This document shows positions 45,950 to 58,457 of a stretch of DNA of 64,000 nt, piece after piece; within the stretch, counting starts at the first letter, position 1; each line of letters starts with the position of its first letter. The notes under the pieces were generated by a model. It saw only the letters and a program-made list of their open reading frames with translations, was not told where the DNA came from and ran no database searches. The stretch comes from Callorhinus ursinus (lineage: Eukaryota > Chordata > Mammalia > Carnivora > Otariidae). The stretch lies in contig NW_020312828.1 of NCBI RefSeq assembly GCF_003265705.1, positions 55,377,124 through 55,441,123 of the forward strand, written 5' to 3'. A program made the translations under genes and the position numbers.

Positions 45950-47270
45950 TGCTGTATTCAGGATGCTGAAGACCAAATTTGGTTTCACAAAAGATGGTGA
46001 TCTCTTGCAGATGAGTACTGATTTGTAAATATCACATAAAAATAGATGTAACAAAATTTCCTAATTAATTGCAATCAACTTTGGAAGGGAATGATGATTG
46101 CAACAGTTTAGTTTTTCAGATAAAGAATACTTTAATATAAATTATGTTTCCTTTTCCACATTTAAATTAAGAAATTAACATTAATATACTAATTGATATC
46201 AAGTCAAAGTCATTCAGATTTTTTTTAGGTAATCTATAAGATTTATCTTATTTGAACTGCTATTAATAAATATGTGAATGTGCATAAAATCTTAGGAACA
46301 TGCTTGTTAAATGAATTGATTATTGATCCCAAAAGACTATACATACTTGACAAATTTGATTTAATTAGATAATAAAAATATAATCTGAATTATACCTTTT
46401 ACACATGGTACAATCAGAATATAATAGGGAAGTGGATTTTTTTCAAAATAACTTATAAATACAATATATTATGTATCTTCATTTAATGTTTCAGCTTCTT
46501 TTCTTCCCCCTCTCTTCCATCCTTACTTGCTTCTTTGCTTCTTTCCTTCCTTTCTCCCTTCCTTCGTTTTTTCTTTCCCTCCTTCCCTCCTCCTCCTTCT
46601 CTCCCCTCAGAAACTGAGCACTGCTATGGTGAACATAAAATAAACCAACATCACAAAACATTACTGGAAGAAGAGAAGAGCTATATTAGCTTAGTTTGAA
46701 TTAAATATTTGAGATTATACTTCAATGAAGAAAGAAATACAAGAGTGCAATGATCCCAGGGTTATTGCTCTATACTCAGGGAAGGAATGTCCAGCACAAA
46801 ATCGTCAGGACTGGAAAATTCCTGGCAGAATTGCAAGACTGAAATAAGATTAGGCAGTGGGAAAGGGCATGAGTAGGAGAAAATGAATTCAAAGAGGTAG
46901 TCTAGGGCTAAGTCAGTGTTGAAATCACTTAGGTGGTTCCTCAAATATTTTATTTGTGCCTCTTATTTTCCTTTTGTTTTTTACTTTTCTAGTTCAGAGG
47001 GAATTCCATATTTTTTCCCTGCTCTTTCTACTAAGTTTGTTGTTGGTGCTATTATATTTTTAACAACCAAGATATATTTCTTGTTTCCGAGTATTTCTTT
47101 TTACAGGAACTCGTTATTGTTTTATGGATGTAACACCCCCAAGAGTAGCTCGTTCCTCTTCAGGCTTAAAGTATCTAGCTGAAACACTGTTTTCAAATTA
47201 CTAAAATTATTTTTTTCTTGGCAGTCCATCAGCATCATTGTTAACTTTTAATTCAATGAGATTCCTTTTT
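45950..47270. other. No gene; pyrimidine tract at 46495-46609
   Basis: A 115-bp C/T-rich tract (CTTTCCTTCCTTTCTCCCTT and similar) spans 46495-46609 and may be an old (CCTT)n microsatellite. The flanks are AT-rich and unassigned. Confidence 0.6.
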
Positions 47271-47271
47271 A

Positions 47272-47382
47272 TTTTTTTAGATTTTATTTATTTATTTGAG
47301 AGCGAGAGGGAGCACGCAAGAGAGAGCATGAACAGGTGGGGGGAGGGGTAGAGGGAAAGGGGGAAGCAAGCTCCCTACTGGG
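47272..47382 (-). mobile_element. 5'-truncated CAN-SINE
   Basis: Only the 3' half is present: tail TTTTTTTAGATTTTATTTAT, GA-rich segment with AGAGAGCATGAACAGGTGGG, and GCAAGCTCCCTACTGGGC, after which it stops. The tRNA-related head is missing, so it could not be transcribed by Pol III. Confidence 0.88.
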
Positions 47383-47384
47383 CC

Positions 47385-47915
47385 TTTAGTTTAAACACTT
47401 GAGTAAATCAATTTAGGAGTTAAAATTCAAATATTCTCAAAATAAAGGGAAAACTAAAACAATTTAATTATCGATCTTTGGACAAATTCAAACTTTTAGC
47501 TTTAGTGATATATGAAAGAAATGGGAAGTTTATTCTCATATATATTATGTATATATTTATATATATGATAGATATGTCATATAGATTTATATGGATAGTT
47601 TATTCTAATAGAAGTATATTTATATATAAAGTAGAATTTCTACAAGTGGACTTGTTGCAGATAAGAATGATCTTACGTAGATTGTTTCAACATAAAATGA
47701 TTAATCTCTTCAATTTTATTAGAAGGATATGTATCTTGAGTTCTTGGGGAAAAATCAAATGTTTCTCCATTTTATTATAAATAAGTTATAGAGCTTTTGG
47801 ATAATTTTTTCATGATTTGAAACTCTGAATTCCAGATCTATAACTAGACATACAGTTAATTTTATGGGGACTAGGAAAAATCTAAAGTCAATTTATGCTG
47901 GGTAAATCCTTTAGA
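47385..47915. other. AT-rich DNA, nothing recognised
   Basis: It contains imperfect TA-rich stretches (47540-47630). The 100-codon frame at 47478-47780 is I/Y/F-rich noise. Confidence 0.45.
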
Positions 47916-47917
47916 AA

Positions 47918-48075
47918 CTTGCTACTCAAAATATGGTGTAAGACCAGCAGCCTCAATATCATCTGGGTGTTCATTAGAAATACATAATATCACATCCTAT
48001 TCCAGATCTACTGAGTCTGAATAAACATCTTAGTAAGTATATGTAAGCTGGCACAAATGTTCAAGAAACACTGCT
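47918..48075 (-). mobile_element. MER5A-like hAT-Charlie nonautonomous transposon
   Basis: CTTGCTACTCAAAATATGGT, AAGACCAGCAGCCTCAATAT, CATCTGGGTGTTCATTAGAA, ATTCCAGATCTACTGAGTCT and the end CAAGAAACACTGC follow the reverse of MER5A in order and length. It is diverged, as expected for a pre-eutherian-radiation family, and encodes no transposase. Confidence 0.72.
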
Positions 48076-48380
48076 TTCAAGGACACATAAAATGTGGCCT
48101 GATGCTAAACACTTGCAGTGTCCAATCCCTTCAGGATGTTCAGGTTCTCATATGTCCATTTCCATTTGATGGAAATAGGTTGAAAAAATTTTCAGCAGAA
48201 CCCCTCTAGCATTCACATAATATTCTTACCAAGTAATAATTATAATTTCAGTATTACACTTGAACTTTCTACACTCACAATCCATGAAGGACTTCATGAG
48301 CCCAAAATAATTCTGCTGTATTTAAACTGCTTATCCTTTAAAACAGAGACACACAGGTCTCTATTATGATTCATTATTTA

Positions 48381-49530
48381 AAAATAACCCCAGTTCACGG
48401 GAAATGGCTCCAGGAGAGAGCCGGCTAGAGGAGGGAGGACCGAGGAAGCATTTATGACCTTCTACAGTGAGGTGAAACAAATAAAGAAGAGAGATTGAGT
48501 TCTAACATCCAAAAATCAGATTGAAAGATAGACCCGTCCTGGTTCCACCTACTTCAATATGAACCCATTTGAGGTTCTTCAGACAGATCCTGAAGTGACA
48601 GATGAAGAAATAAAAAAGAGGTTTCGACAGTTTATCCATATTGGTGCACCCTGACAAAAACCAAGATGATGCTGACAGAGCACAAAAGACTTTTGAAGCT
48701 GTGGACAAAGCTTACAAGTTGTTACTGGATCAGGAACAAAAGAAGAGGGCCCTGGATGTAATTCAGGCAGGAAAAGGAACACACTGTGAAAGAGAGAAAA
48801 AAGCAATTAAAAAAGGAAGGAAAACCTACAAATGTTGGAGGAGGACGACCCTGAGCTGTTCAAAGAAGCAGTATATAAACAGACCATGAAACACTTTGCC
48901 GAGCTGGAAATTAAAAGGAAAGAGAGAGAAGCCAAAGAGATGCATGAAAGGAGAAGAAGAGATTGAAGCCTAAGAAAAAGCCAAAGGAGAAAGAGAGTGG
49001 TGGAAAAACTTTGAGGAAAGTCGAGATGGTCGTGTGGACAGCGGGCGAAACTTCCAAGCAAATACAAAGGGGAAGAAAGAGAAGAAAAATCGGACCTTCC
49101 TGAGACCACGGAAAGTAAAAATGGAGCAGCGTGAGTGACCACCTGGGGTCACAGCCACAGAACCTCCCCCCAACTGTCTCCCCTCCTGCTTTGAAGGACT
49201 CGTTCTTTCTTCCCATTTCCACCCCAAAATAAGTAGTAGTTGCTTTTTAGTCCATTTTGTTTTCAATACAATTTAATACCCATCAGAGTAATTCTTTTGT
49301 ACATTGAAATGAGGGGCTCAGTTTAAAAGAAAACCTTCCCCCACCCCCATCCCTAGACCAAGGATTGGAAGGTGTCACCATTGGTGCTGGCTTCTCTTCC
49401 CACAGCCTGTAACTTAATGTTTTGTACTTCACTGAATTGTGATGTTTAGAAACTTTGGGTACAGTTTGTGGAAATCATCCAGTTAAATGTATTGCTTAAA
49501 ATAAAATAAAATGAAAATAACCCCAGTTCA
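48381..49530 (+). pseudogene. DNAJC8P: Processed pseudogene of DNAJC8 (spliceosome-associated J-protein)
   Basis: This is an intronless copy of the DNAJC8 mRNA. The parent encodes a nuclear J-domain protein linked to splicing factors. The insert is 48398-49513, flanked by a perfect 17-bp duplication (AAAATAACCCCAGTTCA at 48381-48397 and 49514-49530). It contains 6 bases of 5'UTR, the start ATG at 48404, coding remnants to the natural TGA at 49136-49138, about 370 bases of 3'UTR, and an A-rich end (AAAATAAAATAAAAT). Recognisable pieces: FMTFYSEVKQ, NPFEVLQTDPEVTDEEIKKR, then HPDKNQDDADRAQK (J-domain HPD), VDKAYKLLLDQEQKKRALDV. Disabling changes are a frame change near the start, TGA at 48496-48498, TAG at 48529-48531, one extra T at about 48631-48633, and further shifts after 48770. 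The symbol suffix is mine. Confidence 0.95.
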
Positions 49531-51480
49531 TGTGTCACACAAATATATAGAAAAGGATGAGAAAACTCTTTGTCATTACTGGAGGCCAAATCTAAAAAAA
49601 TAATCTCTCCTAGTGTATATTAAATTGTTGAGATTCTAAAACTTTGTTTCCTCTTCTCCAGACAATGCATTTATACATTATTTTGAATAAAATATTAGAT
49701 ATTTTGTAACCATGTCCTCAACCCAAGATGAAAGTCATACTTCAAGTTTACTTTAAGTACAGAGTAATACTATGTGTATTTATCTAAGCATAGTTGTACT
49801 TTTTTTAGTCTATACAATTCAGCAACTAATATCTAGATAAACTGATAACCTCTAATTATATACTCTGCAATATCACATAAAATTCTACAGTCATAATTTC
49901 TAAATTCTCACCAACAGCAATTAACAGGTTTTATATCATACTTTGGATCACCGAGAAAATATATTTTAATCTGAGAGGTTTAAGAACCCAAGGTTTATTA
50001 TAGTTAAATAACACAAAAAAGGATAAACAATTATGCTTACACTCCATTTATGGACATTTCTAAAATATGTGTCACTACAGAGTAACAGTGTAACCATTAG
50101 CATAGCCATTTATTATATGATTTTAAAACTTGCTGTCATAGAAAGCCTAGAGGCATTCCTTTTTACCCTATGTTTACTTGTCAGTTTTTTGCTCTGCCCA
50201 AGGATGGGCAAAATTCATCATTTTTCTGTTCCAGAGTTATTTGGTGCTTGTGAACTATTATGTTATTGTTTCAGTTTGGATAGATTTGCAATTCTTGCAT
50301 TTTGCTTGAGACTATTGTTGAACCAAATCCCCAAATGCAAAGTAAAAGTCAGCAAAACCTGCCAAGTTTTCCCTAGCTTTGGATTGAAATAGGTAAAGTC
50401 AGAAATATTCTAAACCAAATTGGAAAAGTGAAAAATAGCCCAAGGACATAAAACTCTTAATTAAAAGAGTATTTGGAGGCATCATCACAAAATTTGGGAC
50501 AACATTGAGTTATACACTGAGTACACAGAATATCAAATTCCCTAATACCTGAATTGATTGTCACTGATTTTATGTTCTTCTATTTTCATGGCACTGTTCA
50601 ACAAATCTTTTTGCTTCTCACAAAAATGAGTCAAAATGAACTGCATGTGCTACAGAATACTTCTTCCTACTTGCTCTCAACTAACCAATATATTCTCTTC
50701 ATAAACTTTTCTATTCTTAGTTCATTTTAAAAATGATGTATGACAGACAAATATTCTCAGACTTCTTACGTGGGAGGAAAGCCATATTCCAAAATAGTTA
50801 TCAAAAAGCTTTCTTATTATATACCCTCTCTTTTAAATTAACACCAGCATGATACTGTAACAGAACTAATAAAAATAAACAGAAAAAAATGAAACTATGA
50901 AAAGCTATCTTCAAATCAATTCACTCCTACTTTTAATTTGACTCATATAAGAAAACACTGAATATTTTACCCCAAATGTTGTTATTTCATATTGAAGAAT
51001 TAAAGTAATATATTATTGAGATAATTCAATGTGTTTCTCTATGTCTAAGAGCACTTGATAAATTGGAAGTGCTTTTTTTACACCATCTAACTGATGCATT
51101 TTAGATGATTTTTTTTAATTCATTAAATTGATAGCTCAGATGGCATTATTCTCCAATCCCAGGATTTCAAATAGAGCTGTGGGGTTTTTTTTGCATAGTC
51201 ATTTCACAGGTTTTTGCTTCAGTTTCCTGATTTACAAAATGTGGTGGGTGTGTGTGTGTCTAGAATACCTTTAGAGACAGGAATTTAAGTCAGAATTGAG
51301 TTTGTGTTTCTGCTTAACCACTTATTATTTGATATAAAGTAAGCATATCTTATAATTTTGTTGAACTCCTCTCTAAAATACAAATCTTAATATTACATTA
51401 TAATTAAAATATTGCATAAGATGACATATAGTATATTTAAGTTCTTGGATTATTATTGTTTATTCAGAAACATACTGATC
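49531..51480. other. No gene recognised
   Basis: AT-rich. A 119-codon plus-strand frame at 50033-50392 is hydrophobic in parts but shows no known domain, no strong start context and no neighbouring exon signals; I judge it incidental. Confidence 0.45.
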
Positions 51481-51482
51481 TT

Positions 51483-51715
51483 CTTCCTTATGAATTTATT
51501 TATTTTTAAAGATTTTATTTTTTAAGATTTTATTTATTTATTTGACAGAGAGAGATAGTGAGAGAGGGAACACAAGCATGGGGAAGCTGGGGAAGGAGAA
51601 GCAGGCTCCCCGCTAAGCAGGGGTACTCGATCCCAGGACCCCAGGATCATGACCTGAGCAGAAAGCAGACACTTACCTGACTGAGCCACCCAGGCGTCCC
51701 TTCCTTCTGAATTTA
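51483..51715 (-). mobile_element. CAN-SINE with 16-bp TSD and doubled tail motif
   Basis: A minus-strand SINE at 51499-51699, with a small internal deletion (GCAGGGGTACTCGATCCCAG) and head GAGCCACCCAGGCGTCCC. The tail motif AAAGATTTTATT appears twice (51508-51536). CTTCCTT(A/C)TGAATTTA is at 51483-51498 and 51700-51715. Confidence 0.93.
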
Positions 51716-51719
51716 GTTA

Positions 51720-52140
51720 TCAGTTCTAAAATATTGACCATGCCTATAATTCTGATTCTGATCAGCTCCTACAGCCTTTAGGTGGAATACATGTTTTTAT
51801 ATATAAACAGAAACACACACTACTAGAAATGGCCACTAGTCAACCTGGGAAAACTTTGGGAAGTTTACTTTGGCACAGGCATGCTGTTGTGTTGAAGAGA
51901 ACCCCATTTTCCAGTTAGCTAGTTGCCAGGCAACCTGACAAATTCTCTGAGAGTAAATTATCAAACAACCATTTCTTGTCTTTCTTTAGCAGAAAATGAA
52001 GATTAAAGAAATTATGTATACCATAAATTCTCCTTAATCCCAATACCTGTATAACACCCGAGAAAACAAAAGGGAGATTATTTTTGTGGGCAATAATATA
52101 CATATCACAAAAATATTTTTTTTTCAAAACACTTGTGCGT
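51720..52140. other. No gene recognised
   Basis: The 70-codon minus-strand frame at 51915-52127 has no identifiable domain. Confidence 0.4.
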
Positions 52141-52149
52141 TGTCAGGCT

Positions 52150-52310
52150 TTTGTACATTATTTGTAATTTTCAATGCAAATCTGCTAAATGTATATTTTC
52201 TCCCCTCTTTAAAAGTAAGGAAATTAAGCGTAGGCAATTTCTAACACTTCACAATCAGCAAATGAAAGGTGAGAGCCAAACCCACATCTTTATAAATTCC
52301 AAATCAAAAT
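52150..52310 (-). mobile_element. Probable MIR remnant
   Basis: CTCTTTAAAAGTAAGGAAAT, TAAGCGTAGGCAATTTCTAA, CAATCAGCAAATGAAAGGTG, AGAGCCAAACCCACATCTTT follow the reverse complement of MIR (GATGAGGAAACTGAGGC..., ...GGCAGAGC...GAACCCAGG). It is diverged. Confidence 0.5.
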
Positions 52311-52319
52311 GATTGCCAC

Positions 52320-53540
52320 CCTAAGATTTCAGGAGTACAGAAGACAGCATGCCTAAATTTAGAACACAGAGGGACAAGAGATATTTCTTGGAAGAAATAA
52401 AATGTTAATGAGAAAGGATTTTAGTAAGGAAAATGATACTAGTTTTTTTTACTGACTGAGCTAATAGGTTGCAGGATAAAGAAATACAATTAGAATTGGG
52501 ACCTGGAAGAAGCAAAAGGAAATACACAGAAGGGGAGAGATGACTATAATTAGTTACATCCGATTTCCCTTTTAGTATCTTTCAGTCCAATAAAATAGTT
52601 ATTTTCAAAGCATATGTATGTGATAGTTAAGCCATTCAAACATTTATCACACATTACGCTTCCCAAATACCTCACACTTCCAAATACATTAGTATTACTA
52701 GTACCACCAGCATAATGACATGAGTTGATGACCTATCAGTATAGAACCTGGTAAATGTCTTTGTTAAAAGAAAGTTTCCAAGATGACTTTTGTAAGGTAA
52801 TGAAAAGGATTCCAAAATAATCTTTCAAAATCATCTGCTGTTGTTCAAGATAGAGTAATAAAAATGTAATATCCTCATCCACCAGAAAATCAAACATAGA
52901 AAAAATATATATATTAAACATCAATTTTCAGACATTGAACATCAAACATTTCAAGGAAATGATCCATGAGGGAGAGCAAGTCTACTAGTTAAGACAAATG
53001 CTTGTTTCAGTTTATTGCATGGAAAGAATTTTCAGGCACAGGGAAAAGAAGGAACCAAGGTGGAAGTCCAGTGGTCTTCCTGGGTTAAAGAGCCCGACCT
53101 GGGTCATGGAGATGAATACAACTTGAGTTGTAGGGCATAGTACTGGAGAGGAGAAAGCTGAGCAGAGAGAGGTCTAAAAAGATCTGCAGAGGCCACTCTG
53201 TTCACACCTTAAAACCTAGAAGTAACCCTCCAGAAGATCAAACTACTTTCCAGTAACTACATCTCACAGTAAAGATCAAGAACATGAATAGGAATATAAA
53301 AACCACTCTGTGCTTAGCAAGGTAAAATATGCAATGTTGGGATCACATTCTTAAAAGATTACTAAGAATGCAAAAAAGGAAAATACGATGTATAATAAAG
53401 AGAAAATTCAAACTATAGAATCAGGTTGGAAAGAACAGAGATGATACAACAGTAAATAATGAGTTTTGTTTACTTCGTTTTCCAAGTACCTGACCAACCA
53501 ACCAAACCCTTAGCCATTGTCAAAGATTCAGGAGTATGTA
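52320..53540. other. No gene recognised
   Basis: AT-rich with no landmarks. The minus-strand frame 52736-52924 is incidental. Confidence 0.4.
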
Positions 53541-53544
53541 TGTG

Positions 53545-54020
53545 CATTAGTTTCCCAACTACTGTTTACGAAGATTATCTGAAACTTAATGGCTTAAAGC
53601 ACTACAGATTTATTGTCTGATTTTTCTGGAAGTCGGAAATCTGAAATGAGTCTTAATTGGGCTAAAGTTAAGGTGTCAACAGCACTGTTTTTCTTCTGGA
53701 AGTTCTAGGGGGATATTCCTTTTTTTTCTTTCTTTCTTTTTTTACTTTCCAGGTCTTAGAGGCTATTTGAGGTCCATTCCTCCATCTTTATATCTACCTT
53801 TGTAGCATCTCCTCTCCTCTCTGACCTCCTGCTTTCTGCTTATGAGGCTCTTTGTGATGACACTGGACTCTCCTGAAAAGTCCAGGATAATTTCCCTATC
53901 TTGAGATCCTTAATTTCATCACATCTGCAAAGTCCCTTTGCCATTTAAGAAAACATATTCACAAGTTTCTAAGATTAGCATGTGGACATCTTTGAGAGGC
54001 ATTATTCTGTCAACTGCAGT
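53545..54020 (-). mobile_element. Probable MaLR-type LTR
   Basis: Plus-strand landmarks: TGCATTAGTTTCCCAACTAC, TTAATGGCTTAAAGCACTAC, AGATTTATTGTCTGATTTTT, GGAAGTCGGAAATCTGAAAT, AAAGTCCAGGATAATTTCCC, TCACATCTGCAAAGTCCCTT, GATTAGCATGTGGACATCTT. This is the reverse complement of an ERVL-MaLR-like LTR. It contains a T/C-rich insertion (53725-53750). No internal retroviral genes were recognised beside it. Confidence 0.62.
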
Positions 54021-54024
54021 AACT

Positions 54025-54340
54025 CTTCTTCCAGGCAAAGTGGTCATTTGGATGTCATTGACAAAGTTCTTCCCACTAGGAAGATTTTAAGTTACTCTTC
54101 TCATTTTCAGTACCACTGCAGAGAGCAGCTGAAAGGCTCTAGAAGTTCACTTCCAACTGGTGTTGGCACAGCTTATAAAATGGGGTTAATTGTTTTCCCT
54201 CCTGTGATCACCAGTCTTCGGGAACTCTTCATTAGGCAATATGCAGATACAGAAGCTGAGGTGGTGACCCAAGAAGAGGATGTGTCATGAGAGTCTGAAC
54301 CTGCTCACACAACTTATTTATTTCTTTCCAAAGTATTCTA
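54025..54340. other. Unrecognised, moderately open stretch
   Basis: A 102-codon plus-strand frame (53982-54290) begins in the LTR-like sequence and ends ...ADTEAEVVTQEEDVS before a TGA at about 54288. I recognise no family. Its start inside a repeat argues against a real gene. Confidence 0.3.
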
Positions 54341-54346
54341 GCCTGA

Positions 54347-54347
<1 letters not shown>

Positions 54348-54390
<43 letters not shown>

Positions 54391-54411
54391 ATCTATCCAT
54401 CTACCTATCTA
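54348..54411 (+). repeat. (CTAT)n microsatellite
   Basis: About eleven near-perfect tetranucleotide units, then imperfect CATC/TACC units. Confidence 0.95.
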
Positions 54412-54419
54412 TTATTTTA

Positions 54420-57400
54420 AAGAGGATTCCTGTCACGCATGATTAGTGTTATGGCTTGGTACATTATGATGACAGCTCAGGTTTTAGATTCACTTGATGC
54501 CCCATTATTAAGCATGCCATTTTAGCAGGGCTCAGTACCAAACAAGGAGTTTATTCTCAAAAGAAAATATTAATCCATAGAGAATATAAAATTGCCTCAA
54601 AATCCTAGGGCTTTCTGCTGTGATTCTATAAAGTGGGCTTTCCTATGTTTCTGTATAGCATCCTTATTTATCATGGACACATTGAGACATATTGAAATGA
54701 TGTGTCCTAAGGCCTGTGTGGACTGCTGTATGGGCATGATGCAAAGACTTCTTTAGTTCTGAGCCACTCTCATTTTTAGCAGCCTGACATGTTACTCAGA
54801 AAATGGGTCAGAGCTGCACATGCAGCTGTGACATATGTTGGTCAAAGAGACCAACATACACAGAGACCCAAAACATACACAGAGAGTTACTTGCATGATC
54901 TAATAATAAGATAGATTGTATTACAAAGGAAAATTGCTCTATGGAAATAGATTTTGTTTCTCTCTAATTTTAAATTCGCCTTTAAAAACGACATAAAGAA
55001 AATTTCAATTATGTGCCATTGATGTATAGATAATATATATTCTAAAGCAAAAAGAACAAGTAATGGAACATTTTTGAAGAAAGTTCTGTTTATAGTGCTA
55101 TTCTTAAGCTCAATCCCACAGCAACATGATTAAAAAGGGCAACACGGGTGGTGATACAATTATTGGCTGAGCTGAAAAGTCACAGTGGGTGTTACAACTC
55201 ACTATAAAACAAGTGTTTGAGGGCTCATTGTTAGGCACTATAACATTCAGAAGTCTGAGAAAGCTTAGTACAGTTGGTTATAATAAAGTAATTAAATAGA
55301 AAAGCACTCACTTGTGCATCTAACTTTAGTATCCCACAAGTACAGGCAATCCTTAGATCTCTAGATAATATATCCTTTGGATACAAGGGGCACAGGACAA
55401 AGCATGACTGAACATATTGGGCACAATAAGTTTGTTGCAGTTCTGAGAAAGGGGAAAATTATATATAGCTTCTCTTAGCCATAAAACATTAACAAGCACG
55501 GTTATTAGGCATTAGTAGATGGTAGGCCATAGCCAGCCTGCCACATGCCTAAGAATGCACTGGAGTAGTAGACTGAGAAAAAAAGAAAGAATTAATAAGT
55601 GGTCTATAACCCATAATTTCTATCCCAAGGATGTGGAGAAGAGAGAAAGAAGGAAACAAAAAAGATCCAGTCCCATCAAATCTCCCAATAACAATTATGA
55701 CAAAAATATAGAGTCTTTACTGACTAAATGTTTTTAGCAGGATGTACCTTTTCTGTATGTAATTGCTTATGATAAACAAACCTAAAATTTATGGATTTAT
55801 GGGATGGGATCTGCTGAAAAATTTCAATGTCTATTATGTAATTATAAGAGGTGAAAATTGAATTTTTTATGACTGAAATAGCTTATTTTGTGTTAAGTGA
55901 TGGTATTGACCTGCATCCCTTAGAGATGTCATGTTGAAGGGTACCTACTGTATCCTAACAAGATGAAAACAATGGGAAACAAAGTGGAAAAAAATTAAGT
56001 GTATCTATGAGGCTATTTATCAATCTTTGTACCTAGTACAGATTCAACCTCGCATAGACCTGGTACAGGTCTGACTTGCTCATTTGATTGAAAAGATAAC
56101 CTCTTAGAAATGGGAAGGATAAGAGAGATAAAAGTAAGAAACACCCTATTCTCCATGCCTACATACATACTCCAGGTTACACAAGGTTTGACTGAAGCCT
56201 TGACACCTGTGAATTCTTGAGCTGTGGGGTCATTTGTACTCATTTTTGAATATTCTAGAGAGTGCTATCTCCTAGAAGTGGTCCACTGAAAAGCTCACTG
56301 TTGATAGGCCAGGTCCTGAGGGGACACTCTCAATGCATTTACTGGTGCTGAGCAAACTTATGTTATAGACCAAGAGAAATATTAGCGCCCCAACTGTTGT
56401 GCTTGTCACCGCCAGATGGGAAATGTGTGAATAACAGCAAAGAGATGGGCTGAATATATCACAGCCCAATGCACCACACTACAGGGACAATTCGAGTGTA
56501 TTCAGTAGGCTAGGCATTGAGCATGCTTATGGGTCATCAAGTGACATCTCTAACACGTCAAGTATTCTTGAAACACTGAAAATCCTGGAATTGTCTCTCT
56601 TAGTCTGCTGAATAGCATTTCTTACTTCCCAAGCCTCACAGATCTCCAGACTAAATGCAAGATGAAAGCTAGTAGTAGATATGACAAATATGTGGGTAGT
56701 CTGGTTTGTGTAGCCCAGAATAGACCTCTTGAAGGATTGCCTGCAGAAGTAAATGATGGAAGATTTATGCTTCTCCATTTCTTTTTGAGGAACTCTGAAA
56801 ACCTAGTTTTGAAAGCTTTAGTTCTGGGATATAAATTTGTTAAAGGTTGAGTTTCAACAGAAAACTAGTGGCTTACGTTAAGCATGCTAAATACTGACTC
56901 ACAAAAGCTTTTGGAAAATACTAAGAAAGGCAGCCATTGAAATAAAAGTTAGACGTGACTGAAAATGGAAATTATCCATAATGTCTTGTTCTATTCTGAT
57001 TGCTGTCACTATGAGTTTGTCTTACTTCTGGGATAAAGATAAATGGCACTGAAAGCCCAAGAGGCCCTGAAACTAAGTGATAGGGAATAATTAGTAGATG
57101 ACATGTGTATTGCCATTTTGCCACATAGCCAGTCAGGCAGAGAGAGGTGTTTGAGAAGAATCTGGGAAATGCTGCATGGACAGTAGAGAGAGGAGACAAT
57201 CAATGTAATTTATGTTCTTATAATGAGTTAGCTACAAGAATATGTACTTTCTTTGTAACCCCAAAGGATACTTCCAAAGAGGAAACTGGATTTTATATGT
57301 TTGCACATATGCCAACAATAAGCCATGATACCAAACTGAAGTCAGACCAGTTATATATCATTTCATCATCAAAATACTTCTGTGTTACCTTTCTTGGCTG

Positions 57401-58330
57401 CAATTTATAAGCCAGAGGTTTTATCCTTGATCTGAGATAATGTTAAGAATACCTTGTTTTGTTAAGTCCACCAAGGCTATTGCAAGTAGTATGTTCAATT
57501 GATGAACTTTAGAATTACTCATAAACAACAAGAGAGATATGGACATGGGCATATTGAACTGGTGAACACTGATAAAAAAAACTGTGGACTATAAAAGCCA
57601 GGTACTTTTCTTTAGTTCCCAAGGAAAGCATGGAATCTGTGGAAAGATAATATAAAAATCTACATCTATAATATTTTAGTTTTTAAAGAATTGTCAGATG
57701 TAAGCCATATCTCAGGAACTGAAATGTAATAAGGCTAAATGCAGGAGTGTAGTGTAAGAACTACAGTGCTTAGTTGAGATGTGGAGTTTTTTTTTTTTTT
57801 TTTGAAAAATTAAGACATGCTATGAGAATAGGCAAATATAGCATATACTATTCTTCAGAATGATATAAAAACAACTGCTTATAAGGAAACAAGTATGAGA
57901 ATGGCTTTTTCACACTTTACATATCAAAACCAAAGAAATAAAGGGAAATAGACTTTACATTACTGATAATGTAATTTTTTTTTTCCTTGAAAGTGCCACA
58001 GTGTGAGAGCAGATGAGGCAATCTCCAAAGTGGAACATGAAGAGTAGGTGATTACAACTTTCTGGGTACAAGGTGAATAATGGTTGGCATTTAAGACTAT
58101 AATTTTAAAACTTTTCAAATATGTGTTTCTTTATTTTACAAAATATTTAGATAGGGTTATGGGGGGATAATATGATAATATGCCTATACTCTTAATTATG
58201 CCACCAAGAAGGCAATGCTAGACTATTACTCAGTACTTATTTAACAAACACATGTGGAAGAAATAGGTAAAAAATGATGTGCTAGCTTTAGTGAAGTAGC
58301 TGGTAGCAGGTAGGAGGTTAGTAGTAGTGT
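54420..58330. other. Long stretch without recognised repeats or genes
   Basis: About 3.9 kb, notably less AT-rich than its surroundings in places (54450-54900, 56020-56800), with no SINE and no L1 landmark that I can name. Minus-strand frames at 56013-56243, 56272-56469 and 56527-56778 succeed one another but show no domain. It may be unique sequence, conserved noncoding sequence, or an old endogenous retroelement interior. A T17 run lies at about 57787-57803. Confidence 0.4.
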
Positions 58331-58334
58331 GTAG

Positions 58335-58457
58335 GGCTCCGCACTCAGCACAAGCATGGAGTCTACTTGAGATTCTTTCTCCCTCCCTCACCCTCCCCTT
58401 CTGCTCCTCCCTCCACTTACACTCTCTGTCTCTAAAATAAATAAAATCTTTAAAAAT
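58335..58457 (+). mobile_element. 5'-truncated older CAN-SINE
   Basis: It begins within the body (GTGTAGGGCTCCGCACTCAG), continues GAGTCTACTTGAGATTCTTT, CCCTCCCTCACCCTCCCCTT, and ends TAAAATAAATAAAATCTTT. It lacks the tRNA head and belongs to the older GAGATTCTTT type. Confidence 0.85.

Noticed and set aside
48807..49266. Overlapping minus-strand frames of about 100 codons
   Set aside because: They are antisense shadows of the DNAJC8 retrocopy, whose sense strand is plus.
50033..50392. 119-codon plus-strand open frame
   Set aside because: It has no recognisable domain, AT-rich codon use, no neighbouring exon signals and no sign of selection; a frame this size is expected by chance in a 64-kb window.
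53982..54290. 102-codon plus-strand frame ending ADTEAEVVTQEEDVS
   Set aside because: It starts inside an LTR-like repeat and has no recognised family; kept only as an unrecognised stretch.
54348..54411. Regularly spaced short repeats suggesting an array
   Set aside because: They are pure tetranucleotide repeats without spacers; no CRISPR architecture, and the genome is mammalian.
56013..56778. Three successive minus-strand frames as pieces of one gene
   Set aside because: No domain, no splice-site pattern I can defend, and frames separated by stops; recorded only as part of an unexplained stretch.
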